Positions 33,538 to 42,638 of a DNA stretch of 64,000 nt are shown in pieces. Source of the stretch: Defluviitaleaceae bacterium (lineage in GTDB: Bacteria > Bacillota > Clostridia > Lachnospirales > WQUN01). The number at the start of each line of letters is the position of its first letter. Position 1 is the stretch's first letter. The stretch spans positions 1 through 64,000 of the forward strand of contig WRAN01000014.1 of assembly GCA_009780185.1 (NCBI GenBank), given 5' to 3'. The notes under the pieces were generated by a model, which was not told the DNA's origin, did no database searches, and was given only the letters and a program-made list of their open reading frames with translations. The position numbers were made by a program, and so were the translations under genes.

Positions 33538-34119
33538 CTAACTAAATATTCTCTCTCTTATTCCGGAGAAGAAGGCTACAATTCCTTGCCAGAAGTAGTT
33601 TTCTTGAGTGGGTGTTTGAGGGATGTATGTAGACATCATTACACCGCTTTGGTTTGGCAGATGAAAGTATATTATCTGGGAAGGATCTGGGGGTCTCATG
33701 TCTAGACGCTCCCAGGCTAGGCGTTCTATTTCTTCTCTCGAGTAATTTCTCGTTACATGGCTCTCCAGGTTTCTGTTGGTAACTCGTTGATTGTTTAGGT
33801 CATTTCTTGATTCGTTGATCTCTTGTTGTACACTGTAGATTTGTGCGTAACTATATGCACTTCCAATGGCCCCTATGAACACAATAATAAGGGCTATTAT
33901 CAAGCGCCATGGCAATTTGCGCTTTGTTTTGTGGATTACATAATATACATTTTTACGTTTACGTACTTCTGTGTTAGGGGCTAAACCTTTTATCTGAACA
34001 GGTTTTGTTGTTGGTTTTCTTCTTTGTTCAGTTTTGGGGGAAGAAGACGTGCTTCTACTGCCCCTTTTAGGAGGCGACTGTCTACGGTCCCGTCTTGGGG
34101 GTGGCGATTGCTGTCTCAT
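33538..34119 (-). CDS. ftsL: cell division protein FtsL-like
   Basis: A 193-residue bitopic protein. A long basic, Pro/Ser/Arg-rich cytoplasmic N terminus (1-70) precedes one membrane helix (about 73-92). A coiled coil follows (about 95-125, QQEINESRNDLNNQ) with the FtsL/DivIC-type ending REEIERLAWERLDMRPPDP. Its position right after rsmH and before a class B PBP is the classical ftsL slot. It would connect DivIB/DivIC to FtsW and PBP. The basic tail is longer than usual. It overlaps the rsmH end by 38 bases. Confidence 0.8.
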   Translation of the reverse strand: MRQQSPPPRRDRRQSPPKRGSRSTSSSPKTEQRRKPTTKPVQIKGLAPNTEVRKRKNVYYVIHKTKRKLPWRLIIALIIVFIGAIGSAYSYAQIYSVQQEINESRNDLNNQRVTNRNLESHVTRNYSREEIERLAWERLDMRPPDPSQIIYFHLPNQSGVMMSTYIPQTPTQENYFWQGIVAFFSGIRERIFS

Positions 34120-35035
34120 GTATTTTCTCCCCTACTCTTAACTTTGCACTATGGGCGCGGCTGTTGTGGGATAGCTCTTCTTTGGTTGGTAGTATAGGTT
34201 TTTTTGTGATTACTTTCAATACTGGCAGTTTTCCACAAGCACAATAAGGTATATCTCTTGGGCATGTGCATGGGTCTGCAAGGCGGTTAAAGCATCTTTT
34301 AACTATACGGTCTTCTAAAGAGTGGAAGGTTATTACGCTTATTCTTCCACCTGGATTAAGGCATTCTATGATTGATTCTAAGGCTCGATCTAATGGATGA
34401 AGTTCGTTGTTTACTGCTATTCTTAGAGCCATAAAGGTACGCATGGCTGGGTGTGGGCCATCGCCGTAGCGGCGTGGGGTAGCTTTTTCTATTATAGCGG
34501 ATAGTTCCAATGTAGTTTCGATTGGAGCTATTTTTCTAGCGTTAATTATTGCCCTAGCTATCCGTCTGGAGTGACGTTCTTCACCGAAGGTAAAAAAGAT
34601 ATCTGTTAATTGTTCTTGGGTGTAGGTGTTTATTATTGTCTTGGCGGTTAACTCAGCACTCTGGTTCATTCTCATATCCAGATGTCCTTGAAATCGATAG
34701 GAAAAACCCCGTTCAGGAGTATCTAGCTGATGAGATGAGACACCTAAGTCTAAGAGAACACCGTCTACCTTTGGAATATTATTGTCTTTTAATATTTGCG
34801 AAAGATTGTGGAAATTATCGTGTATTGCTTCTATTTTTAAACGGTTTCTTGTCGCAGTTATTGCATTAATGTCTTGGTCAATACCTATTAAACGACCTGT
34901 ACCACCTAATTTTTCTAAAATTAAGGCTGCATGGCCGCCGCCGCCTAGGGTTCCGTCCACATACACCCCGCCAAGGCGGATGGATAACGCATCCACCGCC
35001 TCCTGGGGTAGTACAGGAATATGATTAAATTCCAT
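34082..35035 (-). CDS. rsmH: 16S rRNA m4C1402 methyltransferase
   Basis: A 317-residue SAM-dependent methyltransferase (MraW). SAM-binding loop DGTLGGGGHAALI is near residue 30, followed by GIDQD and DLGVSSHQLD. C-terminal motifs RISVITFHSLEDRIVK and the cysteine-containing stretch CTCPRDIPYCACG are typical. It N4-methylates C1402 in the ribosomal P site. Its start overlaps the preceding stop by one base (TAATG). Confidence 0.95.
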   Translation of the reverse strand: MEFNHIPVLPQEAVDALSIRLGGVYVDGTLGGGGHAALILEKLGGTGRLIGIDQDINAITATRNRLKIEAIHDNFHNLSQILKDNNIPKVDGVLLDLGVSSHQLDTPERGFSYRFQGHLDMRMNQSAELTAKTIINTYTQEQLTDIFFTFGEERHSRRIARAIINARKIAPIETTLELSAIIEKATPRRYGDGPHPAMRTFMALRIAVNNELHPLDRALESIIECLNPGGRISVITFHSLEDRIVKRCFNRLADPCTCPRDIPYCACGKLPVLKVITKKPILPTKEELSHNSRAHSAKLRVGEKIHETAIATPKTGP

Positions 35036-37884
35036 TAATATATTTCGCCTTGTTGCTCCCCTTCAGGCTCATGCACCGGGTTATAGTCGTCATCCGGAGG
35101 CACATCAGCCGGCGGGGTAGGTATTGGAACATCTTCGTATTGGTCATCTGGAGGTTGGTTGTTGTATGGCGGTGGCGTAGGGGTTGGAATAGGGACATCC
35201 CCATAGTCGCCGGGAGGTGTGGGTGATGGGAAAAGTATATTCAGCCAATCATCATCGTCGTAATCCGGGTCATATGGATTATTGTAATATGGATCATCTG
35301 GGTCATAATCCCCATAGTAGAATCCATCACAATAGATACATACTTCCCCTTCCAATACGGCTGTCGAGAAAGCAAATTCCCTACCAGCAATACTCGCTCC
35401 CTGAGCAAAATCAGGGAGTGGCGGAAGCATTAGGCCTACGCGGCTTTCCACATTATAAGGATGGCACTGTGCACCTGCAATAAACCCAGTTACAAGACAA
35501 ACAGACACTTGTGCATGAAGATGGCATGGCTGGGTTGGAACATTGCCTTGAGCAAATATATCAGAAACCGCACGGTTACCTCGTGGGTCTGAGCGGCATA
35601 ACTCTGTAAGAGCCATACCGGAATCACGACAGACTTGGCCAGACACAATTCCTGGAGGTCTTTCAAAAGTCCTTGGGGGAAGTCCTTCGTGTACTCGTTC
35701 CATAATGGTACGCCATAATGTTGCCCGATAACCACCAGGGCTTACCATAGCGCGAGGCATATCAAAGCCCATCCACACAGCACCTGTGAAGTAAGGGGTG
35801 TAACCTACAAAACCGGAGTCACGATTTGTCTGAGAGGTTCCGGTTTTCCCTGCTATAGGGATATCTCTGCGCATTTGCGAATCGATAAAGTTTTGTGGAT
35901 GACCTGTTGCACCTGATGCGCGCAATGTATCAAGCATGGTATTGGTCAACAAATATGCAGTTTCTCGCCTAAGAACCTGGCGCGGAGGCTGATTATTTTC
36001 TAAAAAAAGATTTCCGTCACGGTCTAGTGCATGGGTATAGAAAATAGGTCTATTATACATACCTTGATTGGCAACTGTGGCATATGCTGCAGCAAGTTCC
36101 AGAAGAATTACACCTTCTGTAAGGCCACCAAGAGCCAAAGCCGGAATCCTGTCAGACCATGCGCGGCCTGCTGGAGTTACGCCTTCCAAAGTAGAGAACC
36201 CAAGGTTTTGCATATATGCAAAACCGGTTTCAATGCCTACATAATCAACAAGGGCTACAACTGAAAGTACGTTCATAGAGGTGTGAATTGCTGTACGGGC
36301 AGTTTGAAGACCACGATAGTTTCTACCCCACCAGTTGCCTGGCTGGTAACGCTGACCACCTGGAGGATGAATTGCCCATGGAGCATCTTCAATAGTGCTG
36401 GCAGGAGACATAATACCCAAATCAAAAGCTGCACCAAAAACCAAAGGTTTTAACTGGCTACCAGGAGAGCGGGTAGCAATAGTAGCTCTACAATGGGTAC
36501 GGCTCATGATTTTTTCGCCGCGCACACCCCTTACTGCTATTACATGGCCATTGTGGTGATCCATTAACACAAAGGCAGCTTGAGGTTGCGGGGTAAAGAT
36601 TCGGCTTTCGGCTAATATTTCATCATTTGAGCCTAATAGTTCGGTTTGGGTCTGGTATATCCAAGCTTCCGCTTCTTCCATGTTGGCAACAGTAGTCGAA
36701 GGCTGTAGATTGCGTATTTGACCTGTAATATTGTTGCGAATGGATACTATATATGTTACATCAATTTCAAATTGACGACCTTGGGGGAACAAGGAATCGT
36801 CAAGCATAACTTCGTCCACAATAGCCTGTTTACGAGTATCTTGGGTAGAGTAAATTCTCAAACCTTGGGTAAAGATTACCCGTTCAGCTTCAGAAGAAGA
36901 CACACCATAATGCTCCATTATGTCGCCCCTAAGCTGTGCAAAAAGAGCATCTGTGAAGCAGTCAAAGGGGGATACGGTTGCACGTGCTTCTCCAGCTTCG
37001 TTGAGAACGATGGTGCTATAAACATCAGAGTTAAGAGCTTCGTAATATTCCGCGTCGGTTATAAAACCTAGTTCATGCATTTTAAATAATACAAGCTGAG
37101 CACGCTCCCAGTTGTTTTCAGGGCGGGTATCGGGAGGGAAACGATTTGGGTTTTGGGTTATTGCAGCTATGGTTGCCGCTTGTGCAATTGTTAAATACTG
37201 TACATCCACGCCATAGTAGAACTGAGCAGCAGCTTGCACGCCATGATTGGTACGGCCTAGATTAATGGTGTTGAGATATACTTCTAATATGAAATATTTG
37301 GCTGCAAGTTCATCACCTTCAAAAGCTTCATAAAGATCTCTTTCAAACTGAACAGCCAGATATTGTTCTTGTAGCTTCGTCGTAAGATCACTGTCAAAGC
37401 GCCCTAACCGGTTTTTGATTAACTGCTGAGTAATAGTAGAAGCACCTTCAGTGACTTCACCTCCGGAAGAAATCAATCTCCACACAGCACGGCCAATACT
37501 CCGCACATCTATTCCATTGTGTTCAAAAAAGCGTTCGTCTTCGATGGCAATAAAAGCAAGATACACATGCGGCGGTATTTGCTCTATGCTTACCCATGTG
37601 CGGTTTACACCTGCGTGAAAACGGGCAAGCTCATCCCCGGTGCGGGAACATATTACAACGGAGGCATATTCACCGGGGCTAATATCTAAGGCTGGAAACT
37701 CAGGGGCATTGGCAAGAACACCCCTCCACACTCCAAGGCCTGCACCTACTCCGGCAAACATAGCTACTATCAATACTGCCAATATAGTACGAACGAAAAG
37801 TAAGCCTACTTTATTGCGTACGCGGGTTGTTTGTGAATTTTGACGCCTGCGACGGCGTTTATTTCCTTGCTGGGAATAATCCAT
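35035..37884 (-). CDS. class A penicillin-binding protein (PBP1A type)
   Basis: A 949-residue bifunctional peptidoglycan synthase. A basic cytoplasmic tail and one membrane helix (about 25-50) precede the glycosyltransferase domain (AIEDERFFEHNGID and EGASTITQQLIKN). The transpeptidase domain follows with SPGSQLKPLVFG (SxxK), an S-x-N equivalent near TSMNVLS, and AGKTGTSQ. The last 100 residues are Asp- and Pro-rich (DPDDPYYNNPYDPDYDDDD), probably disordered outside the membrane. ATG at 37884 has AAGGAGAA. It heads the cluster where mraZ is normally found. Confidence 0.92.
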   Translation of the reverse strand: MDYSQQGNKRRRRRQNSQTTRVRNKVGLLFVRTILAVLIVAMFAGVGAGLGVWRGVLANAPEFPALDISPGEYASVVICSRTGDELARFHAGVNRTWVSIEQIPPHVYLAFIAIEDERFFEHNGIDVRSIGRAVWRLISSGGEVTEGASTITQQLIKNRLGRFDSDLTTKLQEQYLAVQFERDLYEAFEGDELAAKYFILEVYLNTINLGRTNHGVQAAAQFYYGVDVQYLTIAQAATIAAITQNPNRFPPDTRPENNWERAQLVLFKMHELGFITDAEYYEALNSDVYSTIVLNEAGEARATVSPFDCFTDALFAQLRGDIMEHYGVSSSEAERVIFTQGLRIYSTQDTRKQAIVDEVMLDDSLFPQGRQFEIDVTYIVSIRNNITGQIRNLQPSTTVANMEEAEAWIYQTQTELLGSNDEILAESRIFTPQPQAAFVLMDHHNGHVIAVRGVRGEKIMSRTHCRATIATRSPGSQLKPLVFGAAFDLGIMSPASTIEDAPWAIHPPGGQRYQPGNWWGRNYRGLQTARTAIHTSMNVLSVVALVDYVGIETGFAYMQNLGFSTLEGVTPAGRAWSDRIPALALGGLTEGVILLELAAAYATVANQGMYNRPIFYTHALDRDGNLFLENNQPPRQVLRRETAYLLTNTMLDTLRASGATGHPQNFIDSQMRRDIPIAGKTGTSQTNRDSGFVGYTPYFTGAVWMGFDMPRAMVSPGGYRATLWRTIMERVHEGLPPRTFERPPGIVSGQVCRDSGMALTELCRSDPRGNRAVSDIFAQGNVPTQPCHLHAQVSVCLVTGFIAGAQCHPYNVESRVGLMLPPLPDFAQGASIAGREFAFSTAVLEGEVCIYCDGFYYGDYDPDDPYYNNPYDPDYDDDDWLNILFPSPTPPGDYGDVPIPTPTPPPYNNQPPDDQYEDVPIPTPPADVPPDDDYNPVHEPEGEQQGEIY

Positions 37885-37987
37885 GTAATTCTCCTTCCTA
37901 AACATCATAACAGAGTTATTATAACAGAATTTTAAATGATGGCATATCCCTCCTTTCTTATTTCATATACTCGTCTATGAACTTTTA

Positions 37988-38145
37988 TTAAGCGCGTAAG
38001 CGCCTCCGCAGCAAAGCGAGGAAGCAAGTGGGGCTTTGCCCTGCGCCGCGGCGGGGTTTGGGGTATAACCCCGGCGGAGCCGGTGGCGCGGAAGCGCCAG
38101 GCCACCCGGCCAGTAAGCGAAGCTTACGGGAGGGGCAGCGCCCCC
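37988..38145. repeat. GC-rich cluster of tandem hairpins
   Basis: In about 160 bases, very GC-rich compared with the flanks, at least seven short palindromes occur in tandem, for example GGGGTATAACCCC (38060-38072), GGCGCGGAAGCGCC (38086-38099), GTAAGCGAAGCTTAC (38113-38127) and GGGGCAGCGCCCC (around 38132-38144). It lies between divergent cell-wall genes, immediately before the flippase start. It may be a dispersed repeat or a structured leader RNA. No reading frame with a ribosome site is present. Confidence 0.65.
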
Positions 38146-38155
38146 ATTTGAAGGA

Positions 38156-39742
38156 GTGAGAATTATTAGCCGACGAGTTTTGACTGGGGCATTGACCCTT
38201 ACCATAGCCGGGGTAATCACGCGAGTTTTAGGGTTTGTATACCGGATATATATGTCCAACCTTATGGGGGCCGAGGGCATGGGGCTTTATCAGCTTATTA
38301 TGCCTGTGTATGCTCTAGCCTGGAGTATCTCGTGCGCCGGGTTTAATACAACGGTTTCAAAGCTTACCGCCCAAGAGCGAGCCAAGGGTGAGTATGGAAA
38401 CATGGGTCGTGTTTTAAAGCAGTCCATGGTGATTACTACCCTCCTTGGTACTGGGCTTACGATTGCCCTTTGGTTTGGCGCCGACTTTCTGGCAGCGCAT
38501 TTTTTTAATGATATACGAGTATTTCTTCCACTTAGGCTTTTAGCCCTTGCATTTCCATTTATGGCGGCAGGGACTTGTATGCGCGGGTACTTCATTGGGC
38601 TCCAAGAGACAAAAATCCCCGCTGCCAACCAGGTGCTTGAACAAGTTGTGCGGATGATGGTTATATATTTCCTTGCAGCCAGATTTGTACCTATGGGGCT
38701 AACATATGCTGCTGCCGCTGCGGTTATCGCCATCGTCTTAGAAGAAGTATTCTCATTTTTCTTTGTGTTCATTTCATATAAAGTGCACAAAAAAAAGAGA
38801 CGCTTTTTCAAGCGTCCCTCTATATCATCAGGTCAGGCATTAGTACTTATTATGGGAATGGCCTTGCCTCTTACCGGCAATAGAGTAACCGGGTCACTGC
38901 TTTCTGCTTGGGAGAATGTCCTCATACCTTCCAGATTGCAGATGTATGGAATGTCGGCTACAGAGGCCATTAGTGAGTTTGGGCGTATTTCCGGGATGGC
39001 TATGCCTTTGATTTTCTTCCCAACCGCTGTGCTTACTGCCCTTAGCGTTACGTTGGTTCCGGCAGTGGCTGAAGCAGCGGCGGCAAACCGGCTAGACCGG
39101 ATTACCGGGGCTACATCCAAGGCTATGATGTTTGCCTCAGTTATTGGCATGGGTGCAGCGGCACTGTTTGGGTTTCTTGGGCATGAGCTTGGCCTGGCAA
39201 TTTATAACCAGCAAATTGGAATGATGCTACGGCTTCTTGGGATAATGTGTCCCTTCATATATATGCAAATTATCCTAAGCGGCGTATTAAACGGACTGGG
39301 ATGTCAGATGTTTATTTTCCGCAACAGTATTATCTCATCTGCTATAAGCATTGCCTTTGTATACTTGCTGGTGCCCATTTACGGGCTCAATGCCTATATA
39401 TTCGGGTGGCTGGTTAGCCTACTTGTGGTGATTGCCCTTGGAATTTACAAGGTACGGCAGTTTATCCCACTAAAAACCCCGTTTTTGGATTGGTTTATTA
39501 AGCCTTTATTTGCTGCCGGAATTGCCGGGTTTTTATCACGGACTTTTGCGGATAGGTTTTTCCTGGAGGCCTTAGGGCTCAGGATTGGGCTTGTAGTAGC
39601 TATTGTGGTATTGGCTCTTGTTTACTTAGGCGGTGTAATGATTTCCGGATGTATTTCTAGGGATGAGATTACAGGGTTATTTTCTCGCAAAGCCAAAAAG
39701 CCCGATGCCAGTGCTGATGCAACCGCAATTGAGAAGGCATAA
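38156..39742 (+). CDS. SpoVB/MurJ-family lipid flippase
   Basis: A 528-residue MOP-superfamily protein with about fourteen membrane helices. The N terminus (LTGALTLTIAGVITRVLGFV, then YRIYMSNLMGAEGMGLYQLI) and the GNRVTGSLLSAWENVLIP segment are typical of SpoVB/YtgP proteins, which flip lipid-linked cell-wall precursors and take part in sporulation. The start is uncertain: the GTG at 38156 lies inside the AAGGAG motif, so an ATT or later start just downstream may be used. It is divergent from the cell-wall cluster, which fits its role. Confidence 0.88.
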   Translation: MRIISRRVLTGALTLTIAGVITRVLGFVYRIYMSNLMGAEGMGLYQLIMPVYALAWSISCAGFNTTVSKLTAQERAKGEYGNMGRVLKQSMVITTLLGTGLTIALWFGADFLAAHFFNDIRVFLPLRLLALAFPFMAAGTCMRGYFIGLQETKIPAANQVLEQVVRMMVIYFLAARFVPMGLTYAAAAAVIAIVLEEVFSFFFVFISYKVHKKKRRFFKRPSISSGQALVLIMGMALPLTGNRVTGSLLSAWENVLIPSRLQMYGMSATEAISEFGRISGMAMPLIFFPTAVLTALSVTLVPAVAEAAAANRLDRITGATSKAMMFASVIGMGAAALFGFLGHELGLAIYNQQIGMMLRLLGIMCPFIYMQIILSGVLNGLGCQMFIFRNSIISSAISIAFVYLLVPIYGLNAYIFGWLVSLLVVIALGIYKVRQFIPLKTPFLDWFIKPLFAAGIAGFLSRTFADRFFLEALGLRIGLVVAIVVLALVYLGGVMISGCISRDEITGLFSRKAKKPDASADATAIEKA

Positions 39743-39784
39743 TGGATACTTATTGCGGTTTTGATGATAATGACGAAAGCGTTA

Positions 39785-41098
39785 TCAGTTGATCATCAGC
39801 GGCCCATTGGAGGTTTCCACAGTCATTTTCACTTTCCTTGATGCCGCGTCAAAGTGTACAGAACGTGCTTCTACCAGACTCTGCTCATGGATTAGAAATT
39901 GTAACCCCGTAAGCCCCAGACGGATTTCACTCATAGCGGCATGGGCTTTAATGTGATAACCCAAATCAGGCAATGTGGGAAGATTCATATTTAGCTTGGC
40001 ATTGCCGGTTTCTATATTCCATAGATATTCTGCGTGACGGGTGAAATTGGACATCAGTAGAGATAATGGGCCATTGTAGTTGTTTAGCTTTAGCTTAGCT
40101 ACATCCAATTCATCTGTTTCCATTACTCCGTTTACATTTTCCAACACGGCGCTATCAGCTACTATATTGGAGGCGATAAAGCGACCATTACCGCTTTCGG
40201 CTTTTAGGTTGCCTGCGGATATGCCTGCTATACGCAGGTTGCCATTGGCATTTATTATTGCCATTTCCCCTGCCGCCAGTGAAGAGCAGTCCATATTGGC
40301 ATTAACACCATCTATTCTTATTACACTAAAGGCTCGCTCTGGAACATAGGCATCTATAGTTACTACTTCAAAATCGTCTGGTTCGTATTTGAGAAAATAC
40401 TTATTCCCTAGCTTCATCAGGTCAATATGAGCGCCTGCGCGCTTTGCCTTATATGATATGCGGGCTGATATTTTGTCGCTATTGTAGCCTTTTATGCGAA
40501 CGTCTCCATTTTGACCGGATAGATTAAGCTCGCTAAATCCTGGCTCTACCAGCATTTCGATATTCTTTTCGGTTAGTCCGCCAACGGGGATAGATGTGGG
40601 GCGCGGCTTTGGGGCATATCCGCCTGATGATGGTGGCGGACTATATTCAGTTAAGGATTTTGAAAGACGGTCAACTCCACCTGCAATCTTTTCAGCTATT
40701 GTAGCGGTTGCCTTTCTTACTTTTGGTCCCCATTCTTCGAATTTGTGGTTGATGTCATCTAATATGCTGTGTGTGCTATGGTGTTGGCCTTGTTGACTGC
40801 CATAATGATGGCTTGGGGGGGGTGGTGTGTGAGGTGCTGGCGCTGATGAGCTTGATGGCGGCGGAGAGCTTGGTCGTGGTGCTTGTTGAGAGTTGTGGGC
40901 ATATGATGTTGAAGTGTACGGGGCTGGCGCGGGGGATGGTGTCTGGGTATAGGTCGCTGGTGCAGATGGTGGTGTCGGTGCGCCCGTTGGTGCTGGCGGG
41001 ATACCTGTATCCACGGATTGCAGTAGCCGTGAGGCCTCCTCAGTGCTGATTTTGCCGGATTCCAGCATTTTAAGAATCATCATTTTTTCGTTTTGCAT
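39785..41098 (-). CDS. DUF4097-type beta-repeat protein with SHOCT-like N terminus
   Basis: A 437-residue protein in three parts. Residues 1-28 form a short helical module (KMMILKMLESGKISTEEASR, then LLQSV) like the N terminus of Bacillus YvlB. Residues 30-115 are Pro/Ser/Thr-rich linker. Residues 185-437 show many short beta-strand repeats (FSELNLSGQNGDVRIKGYNS, MAIINANGNLRIAGISAGNL) of the DUF4097 fold. YvlB-like proteins are linked to envelope stress. No membrane helix is seen, so it is probably cytoplasmic or peripheral. Function unproven. Confidence 0.75.
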   Translation of the reverse strand: MQNEKMMILKMLESGKISTEEASRLLQSVDTGIPPAPTGAPTPPSAPATYTQTPSPAPAPYTSTSYAHNSQQAPRPSSPPPSSSSAPAPHTPPPPSHHYGSQQGQHHSTHSILDDINHKFEEWGPKVRKATATIAEKIAGGVDRLSKSLTEYSPPPSSGGYAPKPRPTSIPVGGLTEKNIEMLVEPGFSELNLSGQNGDVRIKGYNSDKISARISYKAKRAGAHIDLMKLGNKYFLKYEPDDFEVVTIDAYVPERAFSVIRIDGVNANMDCSSLAAGEMAIINANGNLRIAGISAGNLKAESGNGRFIASNIVADSAVLENVNGVMETDELDVAKLKLNNYNGPLSLLMSNFTRHAEYLWNIETGNAKLNMNLPTLPDLGYHIKAHAAMSEIRLGLTGLQFLIHEQSLVEARSVHFDAASRKVKMTVETSNGPLMIN

Positions 41099-41142
41099 AT
41101 TATCCTCCTAATCAATGAGCAAAAATCGCGATGCTTTAACGC

Positions 41143-41190
41143 GTTTTTGTGAATAGTTTTTGCCAAAGGCAAAAAGTTTTCCTAATTTCG
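41143..41190 (-). repeat. hairpin leader shared with 5792-5838
   Basis: On the minus strand CTTTTTGCC TTT GGCAAAAA forms a hairpin followed by CTATTCACAAAAAC, matching the leader of the response regulator gene with few differences. A possible extended -10 (TGATACAAT) lies just upstream in the minus direction. Confidence 0.6.
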
Positions 41191-41247
41191 TTTTTTACAT
41201 ATACGATTGTATCACAGGAATGGCGCATGGGGGTGTAATGTAAAAGT

Positions 41248-41282
41248 AAAAACCCTCGCAATAATGTCTCGCGAGGGTTTTT
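41248..41282 (-). terminator. terminator after glycerate kinase
   Basis: AAAAACCCTCGC and GCGAGGGTTTTT pair around an 11-base loop. It lies directly past the stop of the minus-strand glycerate kinase gene; the symmetric A/T runs would also allow action on the other strand. Confidence 0.9.
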
Positions 41283-41313
41283 ATTCAATTCGAAGTCTTA
41301 CAACAAAAACGTT

Positions 41314-42564
41314 CTATAAGCATAAAGCAACCATAACATCATTTACATTAGTCCCGGTAGGACCTGTAATGATTAGCCCATCAACAGCTTTTAGACCATT
41401 ATATGAATCGTTATTGGCCAGAATTTGATCAATGCTTAGGCCTTTGGAAGTTAGCTTTGAGACGGTATTCCCATCCACCAGCCCTCCGGCGGCATCTGTA
41501 GGGCCATCTGTGCCATCTGAGCCCAGGGAGAAAATTACTGTATTCTCAAAGCCTGATATGCCCATAGCGGCTGACAGGGCGAGCTCCTGGTTGCGGCCCC
41601 CTTTGCCATTTCCTTTTATGTGGACTACAGTTTCTCCACCTAAGATAATCGCACAGGGTTTCCTAAAATGCGAAAGGCCCTTCTGGGTATCCCGCGCAAT
41701 CGCTCCAAGGAATCTACCGGCCTCAGCGGCTTCACAGTTTAGGGAAGCGGTTAGGATATAGGGTGTAAAGCCCATGGATTTGGCACAAGCGGCAGCGGAT
41801 TCGCACAAAGAGCGTACTGAGCCAGTTATCTCGGTTTTTACATTATCTATGGATTTTGGTGTCTCTTGACGGAGGAGCTTCAATTGGTAATGGCTTAATT
41901 TTAGATTATACTTTTCAACTATGCGTAGAGCATCCGCACTGGTGGATTGGTCTGGGGCAGCGGGACCAGATGCTATACTATCCAGTCTATCCCCCAAAAC
42001 ATCTGAAAGAACAATAGCAAAGACATTAGCGGGACTGCATGTTTGGGCAAAGCGTCCGGCTTTGACTTTTGACAAGCGCTTGCGCACCATGTTTATTTCG
42101 GTGATATCAGCACCGCTTGCTAGTAGATTATTGGTTAGATTTGCAAGGTCAGCTAGATTTACACCTTCTTGCGGGGATTCAAATAATGCCGAACCGCCAC
42201 CGGAGACTAGGAATAGCACTGTATCCCCTTCGCCCAAATTTTCCACAAGAGTCAAGGCAGCTTCGGTCGCTGATATGGTGTTTTCATCTAGTATTGGATG
42301 TCCAGCCTCGTAGATTGCCATACGCGTGATTTCTCCTTGGCTATGGCCGTACTTAGTAATTACTATACCTTTTTCGATTTTATCTCCTAAGAAATCGCTG
42401 GCGGCCTTTGTCATAGTCCAGGCTGCTTTTCCTATAGCTACTATGTAGATTTTTCGCCCTTGGAAGTCGTAGTTCTTCAGAGCATTTTCTACGGATTTAT
42501 ATGGCATATTATCCGATATTATTTGAGTAATCATTTGTTTGGCAATCTCATGTAAATTAGTCAT
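41314..42564 (-). CDS. glycerate 2-kinase, MOFRL type
   Basis: A 416-residue type-2 glycerate kinase (GckA/TtuD family). The N-terminal DUF4147 domain contains KYGHSQGEITRMAIYEAGHP and the loop FLVSGGGSALFESPQEGV. The C-terminal MOFRL domain has GGETVVHIKGNGKGGRNQEL and SLGSDGTDGPTDAAGG. It phosphorylates D-glycerate to 2-phosphoglycerate. A GGGGGTGC site precedes the ATG. It lies downstream of a GH4 glycosidase in the same direction, suggesting a small carbohydrate-use unit. Confidence 0.88.
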   Translation of the reverse strand: MTNLHEIAKQMITQIISDNMPYKSVENALKNYDFQGRKIYIVAIGKAAWTMTKAASDFLGDKIEKGIVITKYGHSQGEITRMAIYEAGHPILDENTISATEAALTLVENLGEGDTVLFLVSGGGSALFESPQEGVNLADLANLTNNLLASGADITEINMVRKRLSKVKAGRFAQTCSPANVFAIVLSDVLGDRLDSIASGPAAPDQSTSADALRIVEKYNLKLSHYQLKLLRQETPKSIDNVKTEITGSVRSLCESAAACAKSMGFTPYILTASLNCEAAEAGRFLGAIARDTQKGLSHFRKPCAIILGGETVVHIKGNGKGGRNQELALSAAMGISGFENTVIFSLGSDGTDGPTDAAGGLVDGNTVSKLTSKGLSIDQILANNDSYNGLKAVDGLIITGPTGTNVNDVMVALCL

Positions 42565-42638
42565 TGATGCACCCCCATTTTCATCTTAATAAATATATGT
42601 ATTGCCAGGATCTTCATAAAAGACCCGGCTGTTTTATT

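Noticed and set aside
38156-38170. Confident GTG start for the flippase
   Set aside because: The GTG lies inside the Shine-Dalgarno-like AAGGAG, so the exact start remains uncertain although the gene is real.
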